Source: Silene latifolia | Taxonomy: Eukaryota > Streptophyta > Magnoliopsida > Caryophyllales > Caryophyllaceae | Reading direction: 5' to 3' | Length of the DNA: 64,000 nucleotides | Assembly (NCBI RefSeq): GCF_048544455.1 | Contig: NC_133534.1 | Coordinates: forward strand, 121,916,269 to 121,980,268 | Part shown: positions 22,103-33,499 of the stretch, piece by piece | How the letters are laid out: every line of letters begins with the position of its first letter | How positions within the stretch are numbered: position 1 is the stretch's first letter | Made by a program: the position numbers and the translations under genes | Notes under the pieces: generated by a model | Told to the model about the DNA's origin: nothing | The model's database searches: none | What the model saw: only the letters and a program-made list of their open reading frames with translations

Positions 22103-23102
22103 TGTTGGGGTTGGTGTCCTTAACAGTTAGTGCAAGGACTCATAAACCTCTAAAAGGATCAAAGGGCATACTTTGGTATTATTATCAGTTGATCCACGTT
22201 TATCAATAACGGTTGGCTTGCTAGATAAGTTTGACGTTATTGTCATACAGATGGCGGTGATCAACTGGTCCCTAAAAGTCACACCTATAGGATACGTTCG
22301 AGAGATGTGACGGTGTGAAAATACTGTCATATAGATGCCAAAATTGACTAACCAGTTAGTCCGAGTTATTTGACTAGTAATTAGTCAAATATGTGATGTT
22401 GAGATATTATATTTAATAAGGATTAAATATCATGGGCTAAGGCGAATTAACCAGTTAATTCGTAAAATTAAATATACGTGATTTATATTTAATTAAATGT
22501 ATATTGAATGTAATTATACAATACTGTTTTGTCGGACACGAATTAATAATTCAGCTAACCCGTATTATTAGCTGATGCCTTAATTTCCGATAACCGATAA
22601 CAGTTTATAATCAGACCGCGTCATATACACTTAGCGAGTTTTGGACCGGACCGCAAGCTTAAGTGAAGAGGAAATTAAAAAGCCCATGAGGCTCCCTCCT
22701 CACGGTTTGGCCGAGCCATCCAAGGACATAAGGAGAGCTTCTCCTCTTGTCTAACCTAATGTTCATCAGTGAAAGAAATTAGGGTTTCGAAAAAGAGCAT
22801 TCTTCTCTGGAGAAACCGAGATCTCACATCTCAAGCAAACTCACATCAGTTCTCCCAATATTGCAAGGCAATCGGAGAACACTATTCTAGCACAAGGGCA
22901 TATCTCGGACAAAGTCTTGGGTGCAACGATTAGGAGGAAATCTGCTTAGATTTCTGTTCTTTACGCCGCAATTTAAAGGACCCGAGGTTGATTTCTATAC
23001 ACTTATCGTTTCTATTGTATTTATGTTTTATGACGATATTCGCATGTTAAATTTACGTTATAGTCCTAAATTTAAAGGGTAGTATACGGATATTAACCTA
23101 CA
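22103..23102 (+). repeat. 3' LTR of Copia-2 (1000 bp)
   Basis: Near-identical copy of 14215-15215, ending ATTAACCTACA, followed by the target duplication AATTC. Confidence 0.97.
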
Positions 23103-24620
23103 AATTCCTTGCTCTTTGGACGGAGCATCTTGAAGATTATCCTCTTTCTTCTTCCATATGGGTGGTGATTCTTTACCCATAGCTTGTTTCTTGCATTGAG
23201 ATGCCAACTTCTTCCTATCACTTTCTCGGCTATAATGATCGATCATGAAACATGGCTCATGTAAGCGGGGAGCTCTCATTGTCTTGTCGAGGTTAAAAGT
23301 GATTGTTTCATCTCCCACTTCAAGTGTGAGCTCTCCATGTTTCACATCAATCACCGCTCCCGTGGTATCTAAGAATGGTCTTCCTAAAATGATAGGAATA
23401 TTGGATTCTTCTTCCATGTCAACAATAACAAAGTCCACCGGGATGAAGAACTTGCCAATTCTTACCGGCACATCCTCTCATACCCCTAAAGGTGTCTTCG
23501 TTGATCGATCCGCCATTTGAAGTGTGATATTAGTGCACTTGAGTTCTCCCATTCCTAGCCTTTTGCACACCGAGTATGTCATGACACTCACACTTGCCCC
23601 AAGGTCACATAAAGCTTTGTTGATTGTAGTGTCGCTAATGGTGCATGGAATAGAGAAACTTCCCGGATCCTTGAGTTTTGGAGGTGAAATTCCTTGTAGG
23701 ATGGCACTACTCACCTTAGTGAATGCAATAGTCTCTAGCTTCCGGATGGACTTCTTCTTTGTGATAATATCTTTCATGTATTTGGCATAGGCCGGAACAT
23801 GATTGATTAGTTCCGTGAATGGAATTGAGACTTCCAAGTTCTTCACAATCTCCATGAACTTTCCAAGTTGTTCATCGAACTTAGGTTTAGCTTGACGACT
23901 TAAAAATGGAAGTCTAATCACAATAGGCTCTTTCTCCTTAGCCTTCTCTTCATTCTTCTTTTTTTGAAACTTCTTGAATGGTGGTGGGTTTTTCTTCTTT
24001 CTTAGAGTTTTCAACAACTCTTTCCTTGTCACTAGCATTCACAACATCTTCATCAATGGGCCTCTTCGGCCCTTCATAACTTGTACCACTCCTCAAATGG
24101 ATGGCACTCACTGAATCATGTCTTAAGGGATTACTTTGAGGTGGTAATTGCCCCTTTTGTCTTTGGGAGCTAGAAGATGTTAATTGAGACATTTGTGTCT
24201 CCAACATCTTTGTGTGAGCTAGTATGTTGTTGATGGTGATATCTTTTGTTTGGCTATCTTTTTGCATTTGAGTGAAAAATTCTTGTTGATGCTTTTGCAT
24301 TTGGAGGACCGCTTTTTGAACATCAAAGCCTTGGTCATTGGATTGATTGTAAGGGGGTTGATTTTGATAACCTTGGCTTTGGTAAAAGGGTCTTTGAGCT
24401 TGATTTCTCATTGGAGGTGGGGTGTATGTTGGTTGAGGATTTTGAACATTTTGGCTTTTGTATGAAAGATTGGGATGAATTTGGTATTTTCATTGTAATA
24501 GTTGGAATAAGGGGTGCCACTCTTGTATGCTCTGAAAGCATTCACTTGTTTCCCTACATTCACTTTGGTCATGTCCCAAAGTTCCACAACTCTCACATAC
24601 TCCACTTGGAATTGATGGTG
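23103..24620 (-). pseudogene. Athila gag C-terminal half and aspartic protease
   Basis: Reads from 24620 leftwards. The first codons complete the gag zinc knuckle (CESCGTLGHDQSEC, C-x2-C-x4-H-x4-C). Then come a Gln/Asn-rich stretch (QRPFYQSQGYQNQPP), SAIHLRSGTSYEGPK typical of Athila, a Lys/Glu-rich linker, and the protease-like domain with ALCDLGASVSVM in place of the DTG motif and IILGRPFLDT near its end. A frameshift lies near 24000 in the Lys-rich run and an in-frame TGA at about 23478. Right of 24620 the Tat-like element is inserted; left of 23103 is Copia-2. Confidence 0.88.
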
Positions 24621-25203
24621 TGTAGATACCTCATTTCTGCACCTCCCGCCAAACACCCAGTGATGATTGGGCCGCATGCCTAGCATATGTCGCGATTTTA
24701 TGACGTTTCGTAAATCGGTTAATAAAAGTTAACTCAAACACTTGTGTCTACCTCATGGTCGTCATCTAGGTGTCATTACGGTTGTTTTCGCAGTAATTAG
24801 AGTTCATTTGGAGTACGGGTAAAAAACCGTCTTCATTTCCTAAAACCGTCAAATCCCGAGTCAATGCAATGTGCTTGTCTACCTAAGGTTAGGATGTCAT
24901 AAGATGTCATGATTATATCTCATTTTGAGTCACATGTCATTTCATTAGGTTAAACTTAAAGTTTACATTACAAAATGTGCATTTCATTTAGCTAAAATGA
25001 CAACCCGACCTTTAGGCCCATTTTACGAGGTGATAAGGACTTTTTTGGGTCGGGCCTATTTAACACAAAGTTCTAGATCTCTTTCTTAGCTTTCCAACGC
25101 AACCAAAATCACCTTAATCCGAGTTTTTTAGAGAAAGTTATGCCTAAAATACGACAGACTGTCAAACGCGCTTTCTTGCGCAGGAGGAACCCGCTGAGGA
25201 AAG

Positions 25204-26480
25204 GACGCAGCAAATGCTGCGCCTCTTCCAAGGGACGCAGCACCTGCTGCGCCTTTTCCTCAAGGTTTTCTTTTTGTCCAAGTTTCCGTGTTTAACCTAA
25301 GTCGGTTGTTTCCGGATCTTTCTCTCCTTACCCTACTTCCGTCGTGTGATTAGTATAAATAGGGACCTTCGTTCCTCATATTTCTCACGCGAGTGTCCGC
25401 CCTTCTCTTCTCCCTTTGCATTCTAAAACCACGCTCTTGCTTATTGGCGCCTACGTGCTTGAACTTTCGACCACGTAAGCTCGGATCCTTCCGAGTACCA
25501 GCCTCGTTTTGCATGACCGACCAATTTGACCAACTCCACTACACCATAATCAATTAATCAATTCAATTTGCTTTTAAATCCTTTTTCAAGGGCACTTTTA
25601 TATTTGCATTATAGATCGAGTCTAGTTACCACTAAAAACCGATTTAGTTAAATCTCGCGACGCTAACATGTAAGTCTGAGGGTGTATAATCCTTCTTTTA
25701 ATTATTGTTCTTTATTTTTGTAATCATCTTGTAAGGTTTATGTCAAAAATACTCTTAAAACCGATTTGTAAAACCATGTTTTAAAACCCTTTTTAAGGAT
25801 TATCAGAAGGCAACCGTCGAGAAAGGACGCAGCAACTGCTGCGCCTCTTCGAAGGGACGCAGTACCTGTTGCGTCTCTTCGTGAGGCTGCCGCAGTTCCT
25901 GCTTCTTTTCTTCTTCTTTCGTCTTTTGTCAATTCGTTTGTTTTTATTTTCTTTCGTTTGTTCTTCGATTCTTTGACATAATAGCATAATAATTCCAACA
26001 TGTAATACATTATTCATCGTCATTAGTGTTTAATTCATCATTAATCCCGACTTAAATCCCTTATAATTCATATTTGCGGGTTTTCGTCATCAAATCAATT
26101 CGGTTTTTAGAGATTCGATTCATTAATATTGAGTCTCCGGAATTCGATCTTTGATATATTCCCATCTGTTATTTATCATATCCATCATTAATTCGTCATT
26201 AATAGTTTGTTTAACCTAATTAATTTGTTAAATAATCTTATTAGTCTTGTAATAATTCATCCTAATTAGTTTCTTTCATGTTTCATCGTTTTTATGACCT
26301 CAGTCACATGTAAATAATATGTTAATCACTTTCATCCGAGTCAATCATTCATAATCAAGCATTAAAATCACCAACGAACATTAACGATTTGCAATTCCGG
26401 CTTCACATCCAGACTTGAGTCAAGGAACGGACGCAGCAAGTGCTGCGCCTCTTCCAAGGGACGCAGCTCTGCTGCGCCTG
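25204..26480. repeat. paired GACGCAGCA-nn-TGCTGCG inverted repeats in Tat LTR
   Basis: Each unit is an approximately 20-bp inverted repeat. Starts are 25204 and 25234; 25826 and 25856 (plus a decayed third near 25889); 26430 and 26460. The step inside each pair is exactly 30 bp; pairs are about 600 bp apart. The same set is in the 3' LTR, shifted by 8879. Confidence 0.9.
25354..25361 (+). promoter_or_regulatory. TATA box of the Tat 5' LTR
   Basis: TATAAATAGGGACC lies about 100 bp downstream of the first inverted-repeat pair. The equivalent in the 3' LTR is 34233-34240. Confidence 0.75.
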
Positions 26481-27186
26481 TTCCTGGTTGACTGCTGTCT
26501 CTGAACTCCTGTCTTGCTTTGACCTAGTTATTAGCTTACGTATTAATTAACTACTATTCGTATTATCACCTTTAATTCCTGTTCGTTAATTTGTTTATTT
26601 ATTTCTTTCTCAAATTATCCGTTTTAGAAGTATTTTCGACTTAAATCCATAAATCCAATGTAATTATTGTAATTTTCTTTGTTGTATTTATTTTTCTTGT
26701 CTTGTATTGTATTGTATGTTTTCACATGTAATCGATCCTAAATCTCAACTTCGACCCAATTGTATGATAAATTACGTGATAACCGACTTAGCATTAATTC
26801 TCACATGTTAGGATCAAAACTTGGATGTTGCATTGCATGCATATAAATCGACAATATATCAAGTATGGACAATTTTCCCTAATCATTAGTAGAGGCCGCT
26901 ATCGAGGCGGGCTGGATTAGGTGTTCGATCAAAAGAACTTCCTAATACGTACCCTCACCCCTTACTCTAGGTCTCTGTGAACATCCGTGTTCATTGGCAT
27001 CCACGAGAGTCATTCTAGACATAGAATGCTAAGGGTAACGAGTGCTTAGTGTTTATGTCACTATTTTGTGTCTTGACATGGCACGAGGTATTCGAACGGT
27101 TTCTAATTTTCCACAATAAATTGGTGGCGACTCCACAAATGCAAACGCTTGTTCCCAAGCACCCCCGTGGGCCCATGTCCACAGTT

Positions 27187-27204
27187 TGGCGACTCCGCTG
27201 GGGA
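27187..27204 (+). other. primer binding site of the Tat element
   Basis: TGGCGACTCCGCTGGGGA, the primer-site type I associate with Tat/Ogre elements (tRNA-Arg class), five bases after the LTR. Confidence 0.85.
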
Positions 27205-28532
27205 ATAATACACTTACTTTAGCCAAAAGGGTGAAACTTGAACAAGGTTAGGGAATAATTTGTACAAGACAATTGTCGGTTTTCATAACTCGGTCTTCCT
27301 AGATCTTTTCATTCGGCCTTCCTAGGCCCAACCCAACCCATTCGACCAATCGTCCCGTCTAAACGGTCCTAATTCTTATTTGGGCCTAAGGATGGATATC
27401 GATTGACGTCATCCATACCATGGTACTTACTCTTGTTTGTATCAAGGACTTTCACTACTTGAGAAAATGGACTAGGAATCGGCCTTACTCTTGTTTGGTA
27501 CGAGCCTCTCCACAGACCCCGGGTTTGATTGTTCGGTATGGCAACCCACCCTTTAAACCAAAACCCTTTTAAATGCACTCATCATCCCGTTATAATGCTT
27601 GTATATATGTTTGTATCATATGTGATCACCATTTTGTAAACAAAACCATTTTGTAAAATAAAATCCTTTTCAAAAATGTAAACATTTTCAAAACAGCGCA
27701 AAATAAGTCAAAACCCTGTCCATATGTCGAGTCAAACTTCGGGTCTAAAACCCATTTCAAAACCCGTGTAAAAAAAAAGAAACCGAAAAAAAAATCCAAA
27801 TAAAAAAATCCAAAAAAAAACAAAAAAAACGTAAAAAAAAACAAAAACAATAATAAAAAGACGTTTCTAAAACAAAATATTTTCCAACAATGTAAATGTA
27901 AATATGTAAATTCAACTGGGCTAAGTTAGAGTCAAAATTCAACCCGACTATGTCCTAGTCGGAACTCTGTCGAGTCATAAACCCGTCTTCCTTTACATTT
28001 TGGGTCACTTCAAGTTCAAGTCAAGTCCTAAGGCGTCACGCCGGCATTTTGGACCCCCATTACCCCAATTCAGTTAGGATATAAAGATTTCCACACCTCG
28101 ACTCACGCACTCGAGGCTAACACATCAAGTCATTCCAATATCCGTTTCTTGAATTCTACTAATGACACGTTCGGGACACACATACCCGAACCTCGAGTCA
28201 AGTCTGACTTAAACAACACAAATTAGAATTAACACGTGTCATCAATTCCGTCAATAAAGTGAATCATATGAAGGTCACTCCGTCAAAGGCAACACTCGAG
28301 TCTAAAATTATAGTCAAGCACCGTGAATTCAAACACGAGAAGTCGCTCACGACATTTCATGAATTCACAAGTCAAGTCTAGATTTGTCATCTCATCCCTT
28401 CCTTTGTTTGTTGCATTAGTATGCGTGATCCCATGTCGAATCAAGTTGTAATGCGCGTCATTTCTGTCGAGTAGGAATCCGGCAAGTTCTGTTAGTCAGC
28501 AAAGTCACGAAGGAGTTCAAGCCATAATCACC
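27205..28532 (+). other. Tat element leader
   Basis: About 1.3 kb between primer site and the gag-like ORF. It contains an A-rich tract (27765-27860) and several GAGTC..AAGTC-type short repeats, and no coding sequence I recognise. The minus-strand 60-74 codon frames are T-rich translations of the A tract. Confidence 0.65.
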
Positions 28533-29690
28533 GTGTCTCTTCAAGACGTTTATGCCATGGTCCTAGGAGTTCAAGCTACAGTGGAAAATTTGAGCATTCG
28601 CGTCCTCACCTTCGAGAATGGAATGGTGGAAAAGAACACACCACCTGGAGAAACATCTAGTCTAGGTCGTCCAAAGCTTATCTCTTGCATTAACCATCGT
28701 CCTAGAAAGCCGAAAACAACTGAAAGGAAACCTGGGAGGCATCAAAGGGTGCTTACCGATTTAGGCATGTCTTATGCCGATGCTTTGAAGAGACTCTCTG
28801 CCCAAGGCAAGCTACATCCAATAGAACCGACTCCGGATCCACCTTTAGAGAAACAGATGAACCTCTGGAAGGGCAACAAATACTGCTTATATCACCAAGG
28901 TAGAGGCCATGATATTGAAGAGTGTTTTCTCTTGAAACACACCATCCAAAATATGATCGAAGAGGGCAAGCTTCCTAAGCCACCTTCTGTCGCGCAATCC
29001 AAGAAAATCGGCCCTCTTGGGTCTAATATCATTAAACATGACGAAGAATCATCTCTAGACTGTTCTCATCTCCTCGATCCTTATGACAACGGAGATGTCA
29101 ACGTGATTGAAGACGACGATATCCAAAGTGAAATGCTCATGCTTTCCATTGCCTTCAACAACAAATTTTCAAAAATAGAGGGAGCTATTGATAGCCTAAA
29201 CTCTCGGCTTTCCAACATAGAAAACCAGTTCGCCGAAATGGGTAAGAAGCTTGATGCCCAACCTCTCAAAATGAAAAGTGTCCAGACAAACCCTCAACTT
29301 GACAGTCTTAAGGAGAAAGCAACGAGTGGGCAATCCATTCCTAGTTCTTCTCATCCAAGAACCAAAATCAACAAAGGCAACCTCATGGAGCCTTCATCAA
29401 AGAAAGCTAACAACTCTTCAAGGTCATTCACAAAGGCTTCCGAGAAGAAAGATACACCCCCAAGAAAATTTACCAACATTGGTATTACTTACACCGATGC
29501 CCTTCATAGACTCATAGAACGACGAATGTTGAAGCCTATCGGTCCTACACCTGATCCAGAAAAGAAGGCTAAATTTTGGGATGAGAACGTCTATTGCCGG
29601 TATCACCGGGGCAAAGGACACGATACTGAGATGTGCCATAAGCTCAAGCATGTGATCTAAGATATGATTGAAAGCGGGAAATTGTCTCTC
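28533..29690 (+). pseudogene. Tat gag-like ORF with duplicated zinc-finger domain
   Basis: The 375-codon frame starting MSLQDVYAMV contains two copies of a Tat gag C-terminal module. Copy one is residues 71-150 (LTDLGMSYADALKRL..CLYHQGRGHDIEEC..MIEEGKL). Copy two is residues about 310-375 (FTNIGITYTDALHRL..CRYHRGKGHDTEMC), continuing past a TAA at 29658-29660, where Gln is expected, to DMIESGKL. Both keep C-x2-H-x4-H-x4-C. Between them is an acidic, Ser/Lys-rich linker. The usual N-terminal capsid-like retrotransposon gag domain is absent. The protein could still bind RNA. No pol follows, so it is either a non-autonomous accessory protein or a decaying relic. Confidence 0.78.
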
Positions 29691-32600
29691 TCAACCTTTA
29701 ACTCACACGACATGTTAGGCAATCCTCATGGATACACCACTTATCAGGAAACTCTTCTTGACTGTTATCCTTCAGTGTTCCCAATAATGAGGACGGGGTG
29801 CTCAATTGGGTGAATGCTCAAAGTTAGATGCCGAAGCTAGTTGCTGGAAGAGTAAACGTTCAAGCGTGGGCCGATGATTACGAGTCTAGATCTGAAATCG
29901 AGTCAAAGTCCGAGTCCGAGTCTTAGGCTTTATATCCCATAATTTTGTCATAGTGTTTCTTTGTGTCCATTTCCATTTCTAGTGACAACCTGGGGGCTGT
30001 CCCACGAGTCACATGTCTTTTCGAGTCTATGTTAAGTACATTCATTACTCATTTCAATAAAAATACACTTTTCATCCATATATTCTATCCTATATTATCT
30101 TTTATCCTTCTCCTGTGACAACAAGAACTGATGTGAAACTTTTTTTGTTAAAAAATAATAACGACAACGCATGGCAGGTTAATGTGAGTGCGCTTAAATG
30201 ATGTTCCATTCCAAGTTGTAGAGGACCCGAAACTCCGTGTTCTTTTCTTACCTATTCCATGTCTGACAATAGAAACCACAATATAACCCTAGTCTAGGAC
30301 GAGCATATCTCTAGAGATTCTAGGACGAATCCAGACTATCTCCCTTGTTGACAATCCATGATGGAAGGCAAGCCCATTCCCCACAATAAACAACCCGTGT
30401 TACTAAAATACCAACCCGTTTCACACTAAAGGTGCTAGTCTGACCCAAGTCCATCCAAGACGATACGAGCCATGATGAAAGACAAAAGGCTCAATCAAGA
30501 GAAACTGAGGTCAATATCCATGGCCACAATTATGCCCGTAATCCAAGACAAAAGAGTCAAAAGAAGAAGGCTCAATCAAACAAGTCAATATCGAAAGTCA
30601 ATGTTATCCTCAAAAAACCGAATCAAAAATCTGAGCAAGAAGCCGAGATATATTCTAGGACAAGAATCTGAATCTGAATCAAGAACAAGTCTGAAATCAA
30701 ATACTAAACGGAATACTCCTGAAGTCTATATAAAATCAAGTTACAGCATAGAACCTGAGACATCAATAAAGATGGTCAGCTAGCACCCTCACTTAGCCTT
30801 TCACACATCACACCCTAAGTCCTTCTCGAGACCGTTACCAGTGAGATAGTTAGGAATTTTGAGAATCCTCTAAAGCTTGTCAAGTATACCCATTCCTTTA
30901 GGGCCAAGACATGGAAGCTTGATCCCACGTCATTTTAACCTACCTTTATGTGCTCAGGCTACATCAAGCCAAGAGACTCCATTTCCAAGCCATATTACAA
31001 GCCATAACCCCATAAAGCCATAACTCCACAAAATCAAGCTCCAGAGATTTGTTCATCAAAGCCTCTTATCACCAAGCCCCATATTCCAAATATCCAATCC
31101 AGTTTCACCTTGACCCATACATGGAGTTTTAAAATACTTTTCTAGCTAGAACAGGACATACCCAATTCATCCTTAGGGTCCAGTTTCAAGTGCGCTCATA
31201 TGACAAGGAAATTTTTACAGAACAAGTTAATCCTCTTTGGTCGATGATCAGAGGGAGTTATCTTAAATCGATTCTTCGAGTCACCAAAGGAATATACTCT
31301 CCTGACCCCTGCACTTTAAGGCCCTGACAACATAGCTTAGGCACACACCTGAACTACGAGCATGGGTTGATTTCACCTTTTTAGGTGGATACGTAGGCAG
31401 TCTTTTCTTACACAAGAAGGATACAACCACAACACCTAAACAAAATTAACCAAACCTCAGAACTACGATCTGGTTTGATTTCACTTCACGTGAATACGTA
31501 GGCAGTCCTCAAGGACACAACCATCCCAATTAACAACTTTTAACCACCTCACTCAACCATCCCAACTTTCAACCTCTATTTCAACCTTCCAGCCTCAATT
31601 AACATCCCTTCCACAACCAACACCTCTATACTGGGGGCTCCTTATTGTCGCCCAGCCTCTTTTTTTACCAAAGTCTAGAGTCATCTTCTCATCCTGGGGG
31701 CTTCTCTTCCCAGATGCCACCCTTCCTTTATTCCTCTAATTCTAGCTAGTGCTCGGTCCAGACAATGACAAAGGTCTTAGATCAATTCTCTAAGTTATCG
31801 TGCCTCAAGAGGGGTCTCTTTTACAGCAAACAGTGTCAAAAGATGTCCAAGTAGACAAATGATCCATGGCTCATGCCTTGCCTTTATATGCTTTCATCAT
31901 TGTTGCAATTCTTCTACCTTTGGAACCGATACGCATTGTCACCCACACTTGGCTAGGGGTTGCGCATACTTAAACAAAGTCTGTCAAAGTCATCCCTGTG
32001 TCGCGTCAAATCTAAGTTAGTGTCGCGTCAGTCAAACCTAAGTCTACATTTCGCATCACGTCCATATAGGTCTATGTCATGTCAAGTCCTATGTTTAAAG
32101 CCCATTTGAATATGCATAACGCATTACAAACGACAAACTTCTTTGAACAAGTTTTAAACGACTTTTAAAAAGAAACGACTTTTGCAAAACCTATGTATTT
32201 CCTCATTCGAGGTCCATGTGATAATCGCTTACGTGCATATATTAGATTGCATTATTGTACGGCTACTAATCATGTAGGTAAGTATCAGAAGCAGTACTTT
32301 ATCAAGACCTCGCTTGCCACAACGAGTGAATATTCTTTGACAGGTGTTTCGACACACCTCTATTCTGTTCCCCCAGCGAGAATACACGGATAGACATTCC
32401 CTCTTGAGACATGGAGATTAGTTCCCGATTATGTTCCCCTAGCGAGAGTACACGGATAGACATTCCCTCTCGAGACATGAAGATTAGTTCCCGATTATGT
32501 TCCCCCAGCGAAAGTTCACGGACAGACAATCTTCCCTCTCGAGACATGGAGATCAACATCAACTCCAAGACTTATCGAAGTTTGTTTGAAGACGACCCAA

Positions 32601-33487
32601 GCAGATTTCTCCCGGCAGTTTCTACCGACGTTTTTGTTTCCTCACGGAGTTCGGCAAAGGTGTCGTTCTCTAGAAGTTCCCAAACCAGAGCCTCCTTCCT
32701 TAGGTTCGTAAACCCAAAGTTAGGATTCTTACCTCTAGATTCTTAGATCCCAAAATGGCTTCCTTTAGGTTCATAAACCTTTAAGCTCCCACACGAACGA
32801 CCTTAGGTTCATAAACCCATAAATCCTTTTGGAGTTCTCATACCTCAGAAATCTTAAACGCACGCGTTTAAAACAAGAATTAGTAACCCAGTAGTTCCTA
32901 AACTTAACCCTAGGATCCCAAATCCTCTTAGGTTCACAAGACTTTAAGTTCCCATACCAGCCGTCCTTTTATGTTCATATACCCAGGTTCACACACCTAG
33001 CTTCTTTTAAGTTTCCAAACTCCCTAGAGTTCATACAATTTTCCCCTTAGGATCACATTCCTTTAGGATCACCTTTTCTTAGAGTTCCTACACCCAAACC
33101 TTGATTACCCCTTAAGTTGAACTTATATTTAGCCTCCTTCCCGTTGATGCTTTCCTTTAGGGCCCACTCCCTAGCACAAATCCTTACATAACGTTTAGGT
33201 CTTACCCTTAGCTCCTACGCTTAACCTTAACTCTTATGAACCTCCAAAAGCATCTCAAGAAAGAAGTATCAGGTATGGTCTCTTCTTATGGCTGGCGAGC
33301 TTCCTTACGTATTCTAATGGACTTTAAACGACCCTCCCCGATAGTCGACAGACTTTAAAATGTTCCCGACGACAGGTCCTTGGTTCAGACCCCTTGAACC
33401 GCCTCGCGTCGCCATAGTCGTCAGGTTGTAATCTTCGATTGACCTGATGGCTATACTTTGTCTTTTGCCTTGTCCAAGCCTCGGTCA
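29691..33487 (+). other. Tat element 3' non-coding region
   Basis: 3.8 kb with no pol domains on either strand. It holds two ATACGTAGGCAG blocks (about 31352-31400 and 31459-31507), TGGGGGCT polypurine-like motifs at 29991, 31632 and 31694, a 66-bp triplicate (32366-32566), and a run of CCTTAGGTTCATAAACCC-like repeats at about 32695-33080. Frames of 66-111 codons here are incidental to the repeats. Confidence 0.7.
32366..32566. repeat. three tandem 66-bp repeats
   Basis: Units start TGTTCCCCYAGCGARA at 32366, 32432 and 32498 and end in CCCTCTYGAGACATGRAGAT..; the period is 66 bp, and the third unit has a 3-bp insert. This is a multiple of three, so frames stay open on both strands, but there is no start context or family match. 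Confidence 0.9.
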
Positions 33488-33499
33488 AAGTGGGGGCTC
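33488..33499 (+). other. polypurine tract of the Tat element
   Basis: AAGTGGGGGCTC lies directly before the 3' LTR start TGTAGATACC. Confidence 0.85.

Larger units (their letters stand above)
14215..23102 (+). mobile_element. Copia-2: complete Ty1/copia retrotransposon, 8.9 kb
   Basis: LTRs at 14215-15215 and 22103-23102, TSD AATTC (14210-14214 and 23103-23107), tRNA-iMet primer site, 2 kb leader with a phased palindrome array, gag, protease, integrase, reverse transcriptase, RNase H in copia order, 3' untranslated region and polypurine tract. Inserted in the Athila gag-protease frame. The LTRs are nearly identical, but the coding region has many small indels. Lineage within copia (Tork/TAR-like by general look) is not resolved. 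Confidence 0.97.
24621..27181 (+). repeat. 5' LTR of the Tat element (about 2561 bp)
   Basis: Begins TGTAGATACCTCATTTCTGC and ends GGGCCCATGTCCA. The 3' LTR has the same length, with scattered single differences. Both carry three pairs of GACGCAGCA..TGCTGCG inverted repeats and a TATA box. Confidence 0.93.

Noticed and set aside
23245..23790. Plus-strand ORFs of 88-91 codons
   Set aside because: Shadows of the Athila protease frame on the opposite strand.
25738..26023. Minus-strand 76-90 codon ORFs repeated at 34617-34902
   Set aside because: Present twice only because they lie in the two Tat LTRs; they cover the inverted-repeat units and are antisense to the element.
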